Source: Candidatus Flexifilum affinis (GTDB taxonomy: Bacteria; Chloroflexota; Anaerolineae; Aggregatilineales; Phototrophicaceae). Taken from it: 64,000 bases of DNA. Of the stretch, positions 9,152 through 18,308 are shown piece after piece. How positions within the stretch are numbered: position 1 is the stretch's first letter; each line of letters opens with the position of its first letter. The position numbers and the translations under genes are program-made. The stretch covers positions 682,001 through 746,000 of the forward strand of contig JADJPJ010000087.1 in assembly GCA_016713325.1 (NCBI GenBank), written 5' to 3'. The notes under the pieces were generated by a model. That model made no database searches. It saw only the letters and a program-made list of their open reading frames with translations, and had not been told where the DNA came from.

Positions 9152-11975
9152 ATGACGTTGTGGAACGAACTCACCGGTCCAAACGCCGCATACGCCTTGG
9201 AGCTGTACGACCGGTACCTGCAGGACCCGGCGTCGGTGGATGCAGCCACCCGTCGGTTCTTTGAACAATCACCGCCCCCAGCCACCAACGGGAGTCTAGC
9301 GACGTCGCCCGGCGTGCCGATCGCGGCTGCGCCGGTCGATGTCGCCGCCGTAGCCGGCACGGTCAACTATGCAGCGGCCATCCGCGGTTACGGCCACAGC
9401 GCCGCCCAACTCGACCCGCTGGGAACGCCGCCCCCTGGCGACCCGACCCTCGACCCGGCCTTTCACGGCATCGACGACGCCGACCTGCACACCCTGCCGG
9501 CCTCGCTGGTAGGCGGCGAAGTGGCCGCACGGGCTGCCCATGCGGCCGACGCGATCAGGCTGCTCAAGGACATTTACTGCGACACCATCGGCTATGATTT
9601 CGATCACATCCGCCGGCCGGATGAGCGCGACTGGCTGCGCACTGCCGTTGAATGCGGCGAGTATGCCCCGTCCAACAATAAGTCCGATGACATAGCTCTG
9701 CTGGCGCGCCTCACCGAAGTTGAAGTCTTCGAGAAGTTCCTGCACCGCCGTTTTCCAGGCAAACACCGCTTCTCGATCGAGGGGTTGGACGTTCTGGTGC
9801 CGATGCTGGACACGATCATCTCGGAGCTCGCCGTTCAGCGCGAGCGCAGCGTCCTGGTCGGGATGGCTCACCGGGGCCGACTGAACGTGCTGGCGCACAT
9901 CCTCGGCAAGCCCTACCGGCAAATCCTCGCCGAATTCCGGGATCCGGTGCGCCGCCAACCGGGCCGCGACTACTTCGGCTGGACAGGCGATGTCAAGTAT
10001 CACATGGGGGGCAGCCGTCAGGTCAGAACCGACGTGCAGATCGACATCGAAATCACGCTCGCCCCCAACCCCAGCCATCTGGAATTCGTCAACCCGGTGG
10101 TCGAAGGCATGGCGCGCGCTGCCGGCACGGAGGTCAGCCAGCGAGGGACACCTCGCTTCGACCCGGGCCTGACGCAGCCCATCCTGATCCACGGCGATGC
10201 CGCCTTCCCTGGTCAGGGGATCGTCAGCGAGACGCTCAACCTGTCGAATCTCCAGGGCTACACGACCGGTGGGACCATCCACATCATCACCAACAATCAG
10301 TTAGGCTTCACGACCAACCCGGAAGATTCGCGCAGCACGCTCTACGCCAGCGACCTGGCCAAGGGCTTCAAAATGCCGATCATCCACGTCAACGCCGACG
10401 ATCCGCAGGCCTGCATCGCGGTTGCGCGACTGGCCGTCGCCTTCATCGGTGTGTTCAAGAAGGACATCGTCATCGACCTGATCGGTTACCGCCGCTACGG
10501 CCACAATGAGGGCGATGATCCCAGCTTCACTCAGCCGGAAATGTACCAGACGGTCAACACGCACGAGACAGTGCGCAAGCTGTGGGCCAGTCAGCTCGTC
10601 GCGCGGGGCATCATCGACGACGGGGAAGCCAATGCTTTGGTTGAGCAGCAGATGAATGTCCTTCAGCGTGAACTGGAGTCGCTCGACCCGGAGAAAGATG
10701 CGCCCGACTATCGGCCGCCCATCCCCGAGCCGGGAACTGCGCGGCGGTCGAAGACGGCGGTTTCGATGACCCGCCTGCGCGAACTGAACAAAGCTTGGCA
10801 GACGTTCCCCGATGGCTTCGCGGCACACCCCAAGCTGTCCAAGGCGCTGATGGCGCGGGGTAACGCCCTGGACGACGCCGATGCCCCCACCATCTCCTGG
10901 GCTACCGCTGAAGATCTGGCGCTGGCCAGCATCCTTGAAGATGGCACCGCCATTCGGCTGACCGGCCAGGATGCCGAGCGGGGGACGTTCAACCAGCGCC
11001 ACGCCGTGCTGTACGACTCGCGCACCGGCGATCGCTACTGCCCGCTGGAAAACCTTCCTCAGGCCAAAGCCGCCTATGAGATCCACAACAGCCCGCTCTC
11101 CGAGGCGGCGGCGCTCGGCTTCGAGTACGGCTACAACGTCCAGGCGCCCGAGTCGGCTGGTCCTCTGGGAGGCGCAGTACGGCGACTTCATCAATGGCGC
11201 GCAGGTGATCGTCGACGAGTTCATTGTGTCGGCGCGCGACAAGTTCGGTCTTACGCCTTCTCTGGTGCTCCTGCTGCCGCATGGTTACGAGGGCGCCGGC
11301 CCCGATCATTCGAGTGCGCGCGTGGAACGGTTCCTGAATTCGGCCGCCAACCTGAACATGCGCATCGCCTACCCCACCACCGCGGCGCAATACTTCCATC
11401 TGCTGCGGCGGCAGGCGCTCCTGCTGGAGACCGATCCGCTCCCGCTCATCATCCTTACGCCTAAGAGCCTGCTGCGCAACAATCTGGTCATGTCGTCCCT
11501 TCGCGAGCTGTCGAGCGGCGGATGGCAGCCGGTCATTGACGACCGTGAAGTCCAGCCGGAACAGGTCAAGCGGCTTATCCTGTGCAGCGGCAAGGTCTAC
11601 ATCGATCTGGTCTCCAGCGAAGCGCGCAAACAGACCGCAGATGCGGCCATTGTGCGGATCGAGCAGCTTTATCCGTTCCCGACGTCGGAGATCCGCAGCC
11701 TGCTGGACCGCTATCGAAATCTGGAATCAGTCCAGTGGACGCAGGAAGAACCGGAAAACATGGGCGCCTGGGAATTCTTCCGCCCTCGCCTGCGTGAGCT
11801 GGTTGATGAGCGATCCCTTGAAAGACCCCTTCAGTATGTCGGCCGTGGGCGCATGTCCAGCCCGGCGGAAGGCTCGGCCGCGCAGCACCAGCAGAACCAG
11901 GCGGCCCTGATAACGGCGGCATTCACCGGAGATGTACCCGCACCCGTGACGGATATTGTAGTGAGACAGGCGTGA
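9152..11975 (+). CDS. sucA: 2-oxoglutarate dehydrogenase E1 component, interrupted by a +1 frameshift near 11156
   Basis: Thiamine-diphosphate-dependent decarboxylase of the TCA cycle, passing succinyl to the E2 gene that follows. Motifs: MAHRGRLNVLAHILGKP (from about 237), LAPNPSHLEFVNPVVEG, HGDAAFPGQG (from about 347), NNQLGFTTNP, RRYGHNEGDDPSF. The frame from 9152 reads GFEYGYNVQAPES and then turns to nonsense, stopping at 11464 (770 residues). Skipping one G in the GG at 11155-11156 restores LVLWEAQYGDFINGAQ and a normal C-terminal half to 11975. The joined protein would be 940 residues, the usual length for this E1. Both halves look conserved, so this is either a recent mutation or a base-call error. 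The stop overlaps the region just before sucB. Confidence 0.9.
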
Positions 11976-11980
11976 GGCTT

Positions 11981-13240
11981 ATGGCGATAAACATTGTCGT
12001 ACCCGACCTGGGCGAGTCCATTATCGAGGCGACCGTCGCCCGCTGGCTGAAGAACGAAGGCGACAGCATCGCAGTTGGCGAGCCGCTGGTCGTGCTGGAA
12101 ACGGACAAGGTCGATCTGGAAGTCGGCGCGGAAAAAGCCGGCGTCCTGGGGAAGATCCTGCAAGCCGCAGGCGCGGACGTGAAGATCGGCGACGTGCTGG
12201 GCCACATCGACGAAGCGCAAGGCGCGGAAGCGGCCAGCGCGACAGCCGCGGCGCCCGCCGCCACTGAGACGCAACCGCCTGTTCAGGCCGCTCAGCCCGC
12301 TTTGGCCGCGCCCCCTGCACCGGCAACGGCGACCGGGGTCGCGACTCCGGTTGCGCGCCGAGTCGCCCACGAACAGCAGGTCGATCTCACGCAGGTCGAA
12401 GCCAGCAGTCCCGGCAAGCGCGTCACGAAAGCGGATGTCCAGCGTTTTGTCGAGACCACGCGGACGGCCGAACCTGCGCCCACGCCGGCCGCATCAGCGC
12501 CCAAAGCCGCGTCGGCCGCGAGCACCAGTGCATCTAACGGCCGGCGCGAAGAGCGGACGAAGATGTCGCGACGACGCCGGACCATTGCCGCGCGGTTGGT
12601 CGAGGCACAGCAGACTGCCGCCATGCTGACCACCTTTAACGAGATCGATATGTCAGCCGTGCAGGCGGTGCGTGAAAAGCACAAGGAGCGCTTTAAGACC
12701 GACTACGGAGTGAGCCTGGGTCTGTCGTCGTTCTTCGTCAAGGCCGCCATTGGCGCCCTCAAGGCGCAGCCGCGTCTGAACGCGGAGATCGACGGCGAAG
12801 AAATCGTGCTGAAGCGCTACTATGATATCGGTGTGGCCATCGGCGCGGAGGAAGGTCTCGTCGTGCCCGTGCTGCGTGATGCCGACCGGATGGGTTTCGC
12901 GGACATCGAAAAAGCCATCAAGCGGTTCGCGGCGCAGGCGAGCGAGGGTTCGCTCTCGCTCGACGATCTGCGCGGGGGGACCTTCACCATCACCAATGGC
13001 GGCATCTTCGGGTCGCTGATGAGCACGCCGATCCTGAACCCGCCCCAGGTGGGCATTCTTGGGTTGCACAAAATTCAGCCGCGCCCAGTGGTGGTCGAAA
13101 ACGAGATCGTGATTCGGCCGATGATGTACGTCGCACTCAGCTACGATCACCGCATTGTGGACGGCCGTGAGGCCGTGCAGTTCCTGGTGCGAGTGAAGGA
13201 TTTGCTGGAAGACCCGGAGCGTATGCTGATCGAAGGCTAG
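11981..13240 (+). CDS. sucB: Dihydrolipoyllysine-residue succinyltransferase (E2 of 2-oxoglutarate dehydrogenase)
   Basis: 419 residues from the ATG at 11981 (MAINIVVPDLGES, the conserved E2 start); a GTG at 11972 overlapping the sucA stop is an alternative. An N-terminal lipoyl domain (1-75) carries the attachment lysine K43 in ETDKVDLEV. It is followed by an Ala/Pro-rich linker, a peripheral subunit-binding domain (ATPVARRVAHEQ..., about 115-150), a second linker, and the catalytic acyltransferase core with SYDHRIVDGREA (His390, Asp394). It takes succinyl from E1 to CoA. No lipoamide dehydrogenase (E3) gene is in the window, so E3 must be encoded elsewhere. Confidence 0.93.
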   Translation: MAINIVVPDLGESIIEATVARWLKNEGDSIAVGEPLVVLETDKVDLEVGAEKAGVLGKILQAAGADVKIGDVLGHIDEAQGAEAASATAAAPAATETQPPVQAAQPALAAPPAPATATGVATPVARRVAHEQQVDLTQVEASSPGKRVTKADVQRFVETTRTAEPAPTPAASAPKAASAASTSASNGRREERTKMSRRRRTIAARLVEAQQTAAMLTTFNEIDMSAVQAVREKHKERFKTDYGVSLGLSSFFVKAAIGALKAQPRLNAEIDGEEIVLKRYYDIGVAIGAEEGLVVPVLRDADRMGFADIEKAIKRFAAQASEGSLSLDDLRGGTFTITNGGIFGSLMSTPILNPPQVGILGLHKIQPRPVVVENEIVIRPMMYVALSYDHRIVDGREAVQFLVRVKDLLEDPERMLIEG

Positions 13241-13258
13241 CTTCGCAAGAATCAAAAC

Positions 13259-13295
13259 GGAGTCGTCGTCAGACGATAGGTCTGACGACGACTCC
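13259..13295. terminator. Bidirectional rho-independent terminator between sucB and the VOC gene
   Basis: A perfect 15-bp stem (GGAGTCGTCGTCAGA at 13259-13273 paired with 13281-13295) with a 7-base loop. It is flanked by TTCT on the right and AAAAC on the left, so it can end transcription of sucAB from the left and of the VOC gene from the right. Confidence 0.85.
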
Positions 13296-13310
13296 TTCTG
13301 TCATCGAAGA

Positions 13311-13682
13311 TCAGGTCACGGAATAAAGTGCGAAAAGGTTTCCCTCGGTATCTTTCACCGAGGCGTAGTACCCTGCCCCAGCCATGTAGGTCTTGCCCGT
13401 CACGACAATTCCGCCGGCCGGCTCAATCCGCCCCAGATGCTCGCTGAGATCAGCACCACAGTCTATGTAGACATAGATGCCCCTGTCGCCAGGCTCGAAG
13501 TTGGCCGTCTGGTTCAGCGAGAAACCAGGACCACCGGACCCGCCATCGCCAAACAGGGTCAGCGTGCGCCGCGCTCCGTCGTCCTGCACATTTCCCGCCT
13601 CAAGCTGAAACACCGACTTGTAGAACCGCGCCGCGCGTTCAATGTCCTTGACCGGAACTTCAACCCACACCACACTCGTCAT
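13311..13682 (-). CDS. VOC-family (glyoxalase/bleomycin-resistance fold) protein
   Basis: 123 residues, a single vicinal-oxygen-chelate domain. It begins MTSVVWVEVPVKDIERAARFYKSVF, the standard beta-alpha start of the fold, and ends with GYYASVKDTEGNLFALYSV, the usual last strand carrying a Glu-like metal position. Members include glyoxalase I-like enzymes and drug-binding resistance proteins; the exact role here is unknown. AGGAG precedes the ATG. Its promoter is unusually strong and carries a palindromic operator in the spacer (separate entry), which suggests tightly repressed, inducible expression. Confidence 0.85.
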   Translation of the reverse strand: MTSVVWVEVPVKDIERAARFYKSVFQLEAGNVQDDGARRTLTLFGDGGSGGPGFSLNQTANFEPGDRGIYVYIDCGADLSEHLGRIEPAGGIVVTGKTYMAGAGYYASVKDTEGNLFALYSVT

Positions 13683-13716
13683 GCGGAACTCCTGTGTTCA
13701 GGCTGCACATCCAGCC

Positions 13717-13745
13717 ATTATAGAACATATGTTCATTTTCGTCAA
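13717..13745 (-). promoter_or_regulatory. Strong promoter with GAACATATGTTC operator in the spacer (VOC gene)
   Basis: On the minus strand: -35 TTGACG (13740-13745), a 17-base spacer (13723-13739) and a perfect -10 TATAAT (13717-13722). The spacer holds the perfect 12-bp palindrome GAACATATGTTC (13723-13734), directly abutting the -10. This matches the GAAC-N4-GTTC form of LexA/SOS boxes in Gram-positive-type bacteria. A near-copy lies at 49720-49748 in front of a SWIM-finger gene. Confidence 0.8.
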
Positions 13746-13768
13746 CTGCCTGCCGAAAATCCGGACGT

Positions 13769-14437
13769 TCAGCCGATCACGTAAGCCAGCACCAGACCGT
13801 CATAGCCCTTGCTGCCGACCGTCTGGAGTGCAGTTGCGCTCACACGGGGTTCGGCGCTGATGCGATCCATGGCGCGGCGCACACCCTGCACACGGCTCTC
13901 GGCTTCGTGTGGGTCGATCACTTTGCCGCTGCGCACGACGTTGTCCACGATGATCAGGCTGCCTGGGTGAACCATCTTGAGCACCCATTCGAAATAGGTG
14001 ATGGTGTTCTCTTTGTCCGCGTCAATGAACACCAGATCGAACGACGCGCCGCCTTCGGATGCCAGAGCCGGCAGCAGCTCGACGGCGCTGCCCACCCGTA
14101 GTTCGATACGGTCGTCCAGTCCCGCCGTTACGAAATTCGCGCGCGCGATCTCGGCGTGATTCGGCATGAGTTCGAGCGTGATCAGGTGGCCGCCAGGGGC
14201 CAGCGCCCGTGCCAGCCAGATCGTGCTGTAGCCGCCGAGCGTCCCGACCTCCAGAATGCGCCGGGCGTTCAGGCTTCGCGCCAGAATCCAGAGCAGCTTG
14301 CCCTGGTTCGGCGCTACCTGAATCTGTGGCAGGCCCCCTGCTTCTGACGCCTGCAATGCGGCATCGAGGGCGGGATCGGGCCGATGCAGAAGAGCGTCGA
14401 AGTAGTCATCGACCGCTGTCCAGAGTTCCTGATTCAT
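13769..14437 (-). CDS. SAM-dependent O-methyltransferase (catechol/caffeoyl-CoA type)
   Basis: 222 residues, the standard size for the class I, metal-dependent O-methyltransferase family (YrrM/CCoAOMT-like). The AdoMet-binding motif is LEVGTLGGYSTIWLA (about 61-75). The metal-ligand regions are VFIDADKEN (about 133-141) and VDNVVRSGKV. It would methylate catechol-type hydroxyls; some bacterial relatives modify tRNA instead, so the substrate is open. AGGTGAGG sits directly before the ATG. It follows trpB on the same strand after 74 bases. Confidence 0.88.
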   Translation of the reverse strand: MNQELWTAVDDYFDALLHRPDPALDAALQASEAGGLPQIQVAPNQGKLLWILARSLNARRILEVGTLGGYSTIWLARALAPGGHLITLELMPNHAEIARANFVTAGLDDRIELRVGSAVELLPALASEGGASFDLVFIDADKENTITYFEWVLKMVHPGSLIIVDNVVRSGKVIDPHEAESRVQGVRRAMDRISAEPRVSATALQTVGSKGYDGLVLAYVIG

Positions 14438-14457
14438 ACCTCACCTTATCGCATTGA

Positions 14458-14498
14458 GGCGGCGAGAGACGCGACTTGAGCACCGTCATCTCGCCGCC
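14458..14498 (-). terminator. Possible hairpin between trpB and the O-methyltransferase
   Basis: A 10-bp inverted repeat (GGCGGCGAGA at 14458-14467, TCTCGCCGCC at 14489-14498) with a 21-base loop and no T-run. It may be a factor-dependent terminator or an mRNA-stabilising stem between two same-strand genes. Confidence 0.4.
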
Positions 14499-14511
14499 CT
14501 CGACCGAACAA

Positions 14512-15882
14512 TCAGGCTTCGACGATAGGCAGCGCAGCCAACGCCGCTTCGATGTCTTCCTGCGGGTATTCGTAGTTGGTCAGCTTGCCGCCCAGATACG
14601 CCTCATAAGCGGCCATGTCGAAGTGCCCGTGACCACATAGATTGAACAGTATGGTGCGCGGTTCGCCCTTTTCCTTTGCGTCGAGCGCTTCTTTGATGAC
14701 CTGGGCGATGGCATGCGACGGTTCCGGTGCGGGGATGATGCCCTCAGCCTTCGCGAAGCGGATGGCCGCATCGAATGTGTCGAGCTGCTGGACAGACGTC
14801 GCCTCGATGATGCCCTGGTCATACAGCTCACAAATGATGCTGGCCATGCCGTGGTAGCGCAGGCCGCCGGCGTGCAGCGGCGGCGGCACAAACTGCGCAC
14901 CCAGGGTGTACATCTTGACCATCGGGGCCATGCCGGCTGTGTCGCCGAAGTCGTAGGCGTACTTGCCGCGCGTCAGACTGGGGCAGGCGGCCGGCTCGAC
15001 AGCCACAATGCGCACGTTCTTGCCCTTCTTCAGCTTTTCGTGCACGAACTGCATGCCGATTCCGGCGAAGTTGCTGCCGCCGCCGACACAGCCCACGACG
15101 ACATCCGGGTAGTCGCCGGCCAGCTCCATCTGCTGAAGAGCTTCCTGACCAATCACCGTCTGGTGCATCAGCACGTGATTCAGTACCGAGCCGAGCGCAT
15201 ACTTGTACTTGCCGCCGCTGGTCGCCGCCGCCTCGACCGCCTCGCTGATGGCGATACCGAGCGAACCGGTACTGTCGGGGTGCGCCGCCAGAATGCTCCT
15301 CCCAGCGTTGGTGTTCTCCGACGGGCTGGCGTAGACCGTGGAGCCAAAGGTCTGCATCATCACGCGGCGATACGGCTTCTGCTGGTAGCTGACCTTGACC
15401 ATGTAAACCACGCACTCCAGGCCAAAGAAGCTGCAGGCCTGCGACAGCGCAGTTCCCCACTGCCCTGCGCCAGTCTCGGTCGTCAGGCCATAGACGCCTT
15501 CCTGCTTGTTGTAGTAGGCCTGCGGCGTGGCCGTGTTCAGCTTGTGGCTGCCGCTCGGCGAATAGCCCTCGTATTTGTAATAGATCTTCGCCGGCGTATC
15601 CAGCGCCTTTTCCAGCCGTCGCGCGCGCAGCAGCGGCGTAGGACGCCACAGCTTGTAGATCTCGCGCACCTCTTCCGGAATCTCAATCTGCTGGTCCTGG
15701 CTGACCTCCTGCATGATCAGAGCCATCGGGAACAGCGGCGCAAGATCCGCCGGTCCGATAGGCTGCTTGGTGCCAGGATGCAGCACCGGGGGCAGCGGGC
15801 GCGGCAGATCCGGCTGGACGTTATACCAGTGCGTGGGAATGGCTGACTGGGGCAGGTCAAAACGAATAGGCTGGTCAGGCAT
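14512..15882 (-). CDS. trpB2: TrpB2-type tryptophan synthase beta chain
   Basis: 456 residues, longer than canonical TrpB (about 400) and typical of the stand-alone TrpB2 group. The PLP lysine is K114 in [11 protein letters not shown], the phosphate-binding glycine loop is [11 protein letters not shown], and [12 protein letters not shown] carries the catalytic Glu region. The enzyme condenses indole with serine (or phosphoserine) to tryptophan. There is no trpA nearby, as expected for TrpB2, which does not depend on the TrpA partner and may salvage free indole. A promoter is visible just upstream; recD2 lies upstream on the same strand. Confidence 0.92.
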   Translation of the reverse strand: MPDQPIRFDLPQSAIPTHWYNVQPDLPRPLPPVLHPGTKQPIGPADLAPLFPMALIMQEVSQDQQIEIPEEVREIYKLWRPTPLLRARRLEKALDTPAKIYYKYEGYSPSGSHKLNTATPQAYYNKQEGVYGLTTETGAGQWGTALSQACSFFGLECVVYMVKVSYQQKPYRRVMMQTFGSTVYASPSENTNAGRSILAAHPDSTGSLGIAISEAVEAAATSGGKYKYALGSVLNHVLMHQTVIGQEALQQMELAGDYPDVVVGCVGGGSNFAGIGMQFVHEKLKKGKNVRIVAVEPAACPSLTRGKYAYDFGDTAGMAPMVKMYTLGAQFVPPPLHAGGLRYHGMASIICELYDQGIIEATSVQQLDTFDAAIRFAKAEGIIPAPEPSHAIAQVIKEALDAKEKGEPRTILFNLCGHGHFDMAAYEAYLGGKLTNYEYPQEDIEAALAALPIVEA

Positions 15883-15955
15883 GGCAAGCGCTCCAGGATC
15901 GGTTATCTAGAAACAAGATATTCAAATTGAGCTTGCTTCGCTACTGAAGCCCGAA

Positions 15956-15983
15956 ATTATAGCGCGCGGCACACCCTGCGCAA
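15956..15983 (-). promoter_or_regulatory. Putative sigma70 promoter for trpB2
   Basis: Minus-strand -35 TTGCGC (15978-15983), a 16-base spacer and perfect -10 TATAAT (15956-15961), just downstream of the recD2 stop. It gives a leader of roughly 65 bases. No attenuator or T-box structure is evident. Confidence 0.55.
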
Positions 15984-15992
15984 CGCGCGCCA

Positions 15993-18215
15993 TCAGAACG
16001 GCTGCCGACCCCGTAAACGGTTGCGTAACCCGCTGAAGCGCTCTGTGACCCGGTCGTTGCTCACGGCGATTCCGACGGCGCGCCGGCTGCCGACCAGCAC
16101 GACGAGCTGTCTGGCGCGGGTGACTGCCGTATACAGCAGGTTTCGTTGGAGCATGACGTAATGCTGCGTCAGCACCGGCATGACGACCACCGGATACTCG
16201 GAACCCTGACTGCGGTGCGTGCTGATGCAATAGGCATGGATCAGTTGATCCACGTCCTTATACTCATACAACACAGTATTGCCGTCGTACTCCACGCCGA
16301 TCCCGTATTCGCGGTCGATCTCGGAGAGGTAGCCGATATCGCCGTTGAACACGTCCAGATCGTAGTTGTTCTTGGTCTGCATGACCTTGTCGCCGACGCG
16401 CAGGACCCGCGAGCCAGCGCGGTGCTCCAGCCCCCGTGAAGGCGGGTTGAGCGCCTGCTGAAGCATAGCGTTCAGCGCGTCGACGCCCGCGGGTCCGCGG
16501 TACATCGGGGCGATCACCTGCACGTCGCGCAGCGGATCAATGCCGAACTTCTTCGGCAGTCGATTAAGGACAATGTCGACGATTAACTCGCCCGTCTGCT
16601 CCGCGTCCTCCGCTCCGAAGAAGTAGAAGTCGCTACCATTGTTATCGAGGATCGGCTGTTCGCCCTCGTTGATGCGGTGGGCATTCGCGATGATCATGCT
16701 CCCCTCTTCCTGGCGGAAGATGGTCTTCAGGCGAGTGACCTGGGCCGCGCCGCTGTCGATGACATCGCGAAGCACGTTGCCCGCACCGACGCTGGGGAGC
16801 TGATCGACATCGCCGACCAGCATCAGGTGCGCCTCCGGCTTGAGGGCGCGCAGCACTGCATCGAACAGCATCAGGTCCAACATCGACGTCTCGTCCAGGA
16901 TGAGCGCGTCGATATCGAGCGGGTTGGTTTCGTCGTAGAGAAACTCGCCGGTGTCGGGAAAGAAGCCGAGCAATCGGTGGATGGTCATGGCGGGGTGGCC
17001 GGTCGCCTCGCTCAGGCGCTTGGCAGCGCGCCCGGTCGGCGACGCCAGCGCAAACGTCGCGTCGAGCGCATCGAGCGCGTGAATGACGATTTTCAAAGTG
17101 GTCGTCTTGCCTGTACCTGGGCCGCCGGTCAGGACCGTCACCTTGTGCAGCAGCACTGATGCCGCTGCATCGCGCTGTTGATTCGTCAGGGCGAGGTCAT
17201 GTTCGCGTTCCAGGGACTTGAGCAGCCCATCGCCCAGTGCACTGCTCGCCGACTTTGTCAGCGGCGAGTCGTAGCCCGCCAGACGCCGCAGAAGTGTCGC
17301 GGCGTTGGTCTCCGCCTCGTAGAACTCCGGGGTATAGATGGCCGCCTCGTCACTCTGGGCTTCGCCCTCGACCATCAGCCGTTCCTGAAACACCTCTTCG
17401 GCGATGATCCGCTTGAGCAGGTCCTCGTTCAGACCGATCGCCAGCGCCGCCCCTGCCCGCCGGATCAGCTCGGCGCGGGGCAGAAACACGTGCCCGTCGA
17501 AAGCGGCCTGATTGAGCGTGTAGCGCAGTCCCGCCCGGATGCGGTTGGGATCGTCCTCGGCAAGCCCCAGGCTGCGGGCCACGACATCGGCGCGTACGAA
17601 GCCGTAGCCGTAGACGTCGTCGGCCAGGGTATACGGATTCTTGCGCACCATCTGCACGGCATCCGTGCCCATGTACTTGACGATGCGGGCGGCCATGGCG
17701 CCGGAGATGCCAATTCCCTGAAGGTCGATGAGCGCCCGCCGGCTGTCCTGTCCGTCGCGCCAGGCCATGATCAGCTTCTCAGCCAGATCGCGCTTGAGCC
17801 CCGGCACGTCGAAGACGCGATCCGGGTCATTGTCCATGGTGCGCAGAGCATCCTTCCCCAGGAACCGGACGATCTTCTCGGCCGTTTTGGGTCCGATCCC
17901 CTTGACCAGGCCACCGCCCAGGTAGGCGATCAGACCCTCGCGTGAGCTCGGCGCCGCCGGCACACAGGTTTCGGCCTTGAACTGCCGACCGTACCTCGGG
18001 TTTTCGACCCAGGTTCCCTGGAACTCCAGATCTTCGCCGCCGGTGATCGGCGGAACCGTACCAACGACGGTCACCAGACCATCCGTCTTGGGCCGGGAGT
18101 GTGCCGGGTCGGCCTTCAGAGTCAGTACGGTATAGCCGTTATCCGGATTGTTGAAAGTGATTCGCTCTACGTTTCCGCGTAAAATATCCATCCACGCCCT
18201 GGTGTTTTTGTCCAT
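15993..18215 (-). CDS. recD2: ATP-dependent DNA helicase RecD2 (RecD-like, stand-alone)
   Basis: 740 residues from the ATG at 18215. A longer frame exists to 18422, but it would run into malQ and lacks similarity to the family, whose N-terminus corresponds to ITFNNPDNGYTVLTLKAD (an OB-like domain). Two helix-hairpin-helix-like regions lie at about 100-200 (GGGLVKGIGPKTAEKIV; LQGIGISGAMAARIVKYMG). The motor has Walker A LTGGPGTGKTT (about 361-371), Walker B LILDETSMLD, LVGDVDQLPSVG, and the C-terminal helicase motifs THRSQGSEYP and YTAVTRARQLV. It is a 5'-3' SF1B helicase acting in repair and replication-fork processing without RecBC. Confidence 0.93.
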   Translation of the reverse strand: MDKNTRAWMDILRGNVERITFNNPDNGYTVLTLKADPAHSRPKTDGLVTVVGTVPPITGGEDLEFQGTWVENPRYGRQFKAETCVPAAPSSREGLIAYLGGGLVKGIGPKTAEKIVRFLGKDALRTMDNDPDRVFDVPGLKRDLAEKLIMAWRDGQDSRRALIDLQGIGISGAMAARIVKYMGTDAVQMVRKNPYTLADDVYGYGFVRADVVARSLGLAEDDPNRIRAGLRYTLNQAAFDGHVFLPRAELIRRAGAALAIGLNEDLLKRIIAEEVFQERLMVEGEAQSDEAAIYTPEFYEAETNAATLLRRLAGYDSPLTKSASSALGDGLLKSLEREHDLALTNQQRDAAASVLLHKVTVLTGGPGTGKTTTLKIVIHALDALDATFALASPTGRAAKRLSEATGHPAMTIHRLLGFFPDTGEFLYDETNPLDIDALILDETSMLDLMLFDAVLRALKPEAHLMLVGDVDQLPSVGAGNVLRDVIDSGAAQVTRLKTIFRQEEGSMIIANAHRINEGEQPILDNNGSDFYFFGAEDAEQTGELIVDIVLNRLPKKFGIDPLRDVQVIAPMYRGPAGVDALNAMLQQALNPPSRGLEHRAGSRVLRVGDKVMQTKNNYDLDVFNGDIGYLSEIDREYGIGVEYDGNTVLYEYKDVDQLIHAYCISTHRSQGSEYPVVVMPVLTQHYVMLQRNLLYTAVTRARQLVVLVGSRRAVGIAVSNDRVTERFSGLRNRLRGRQPF

Positions 18216-18308
18216 CTGCACGAAACTATAGTATAGCCGACAGGCAATGTGATATGTTACGCGCATCTCATGCACATTTTGCGACATGTCCTGAAAGGAT
18301 AGGACCGC

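Noticed and set aside
11140..11170. Programmed +1 ribosomal frameshift in sucA
   Set aside because: No slippery codon followed by a stop or a stimulatory stem is evident at the shift, and E1 genes are not known to use recoding; error or mutation is simpler.
14713..15846. A 377-codon plus-strand open frame opposite trpB2
   Set aside because: Antisense to a conserved PLP enzyme, with no domain and no ribosome binding site.
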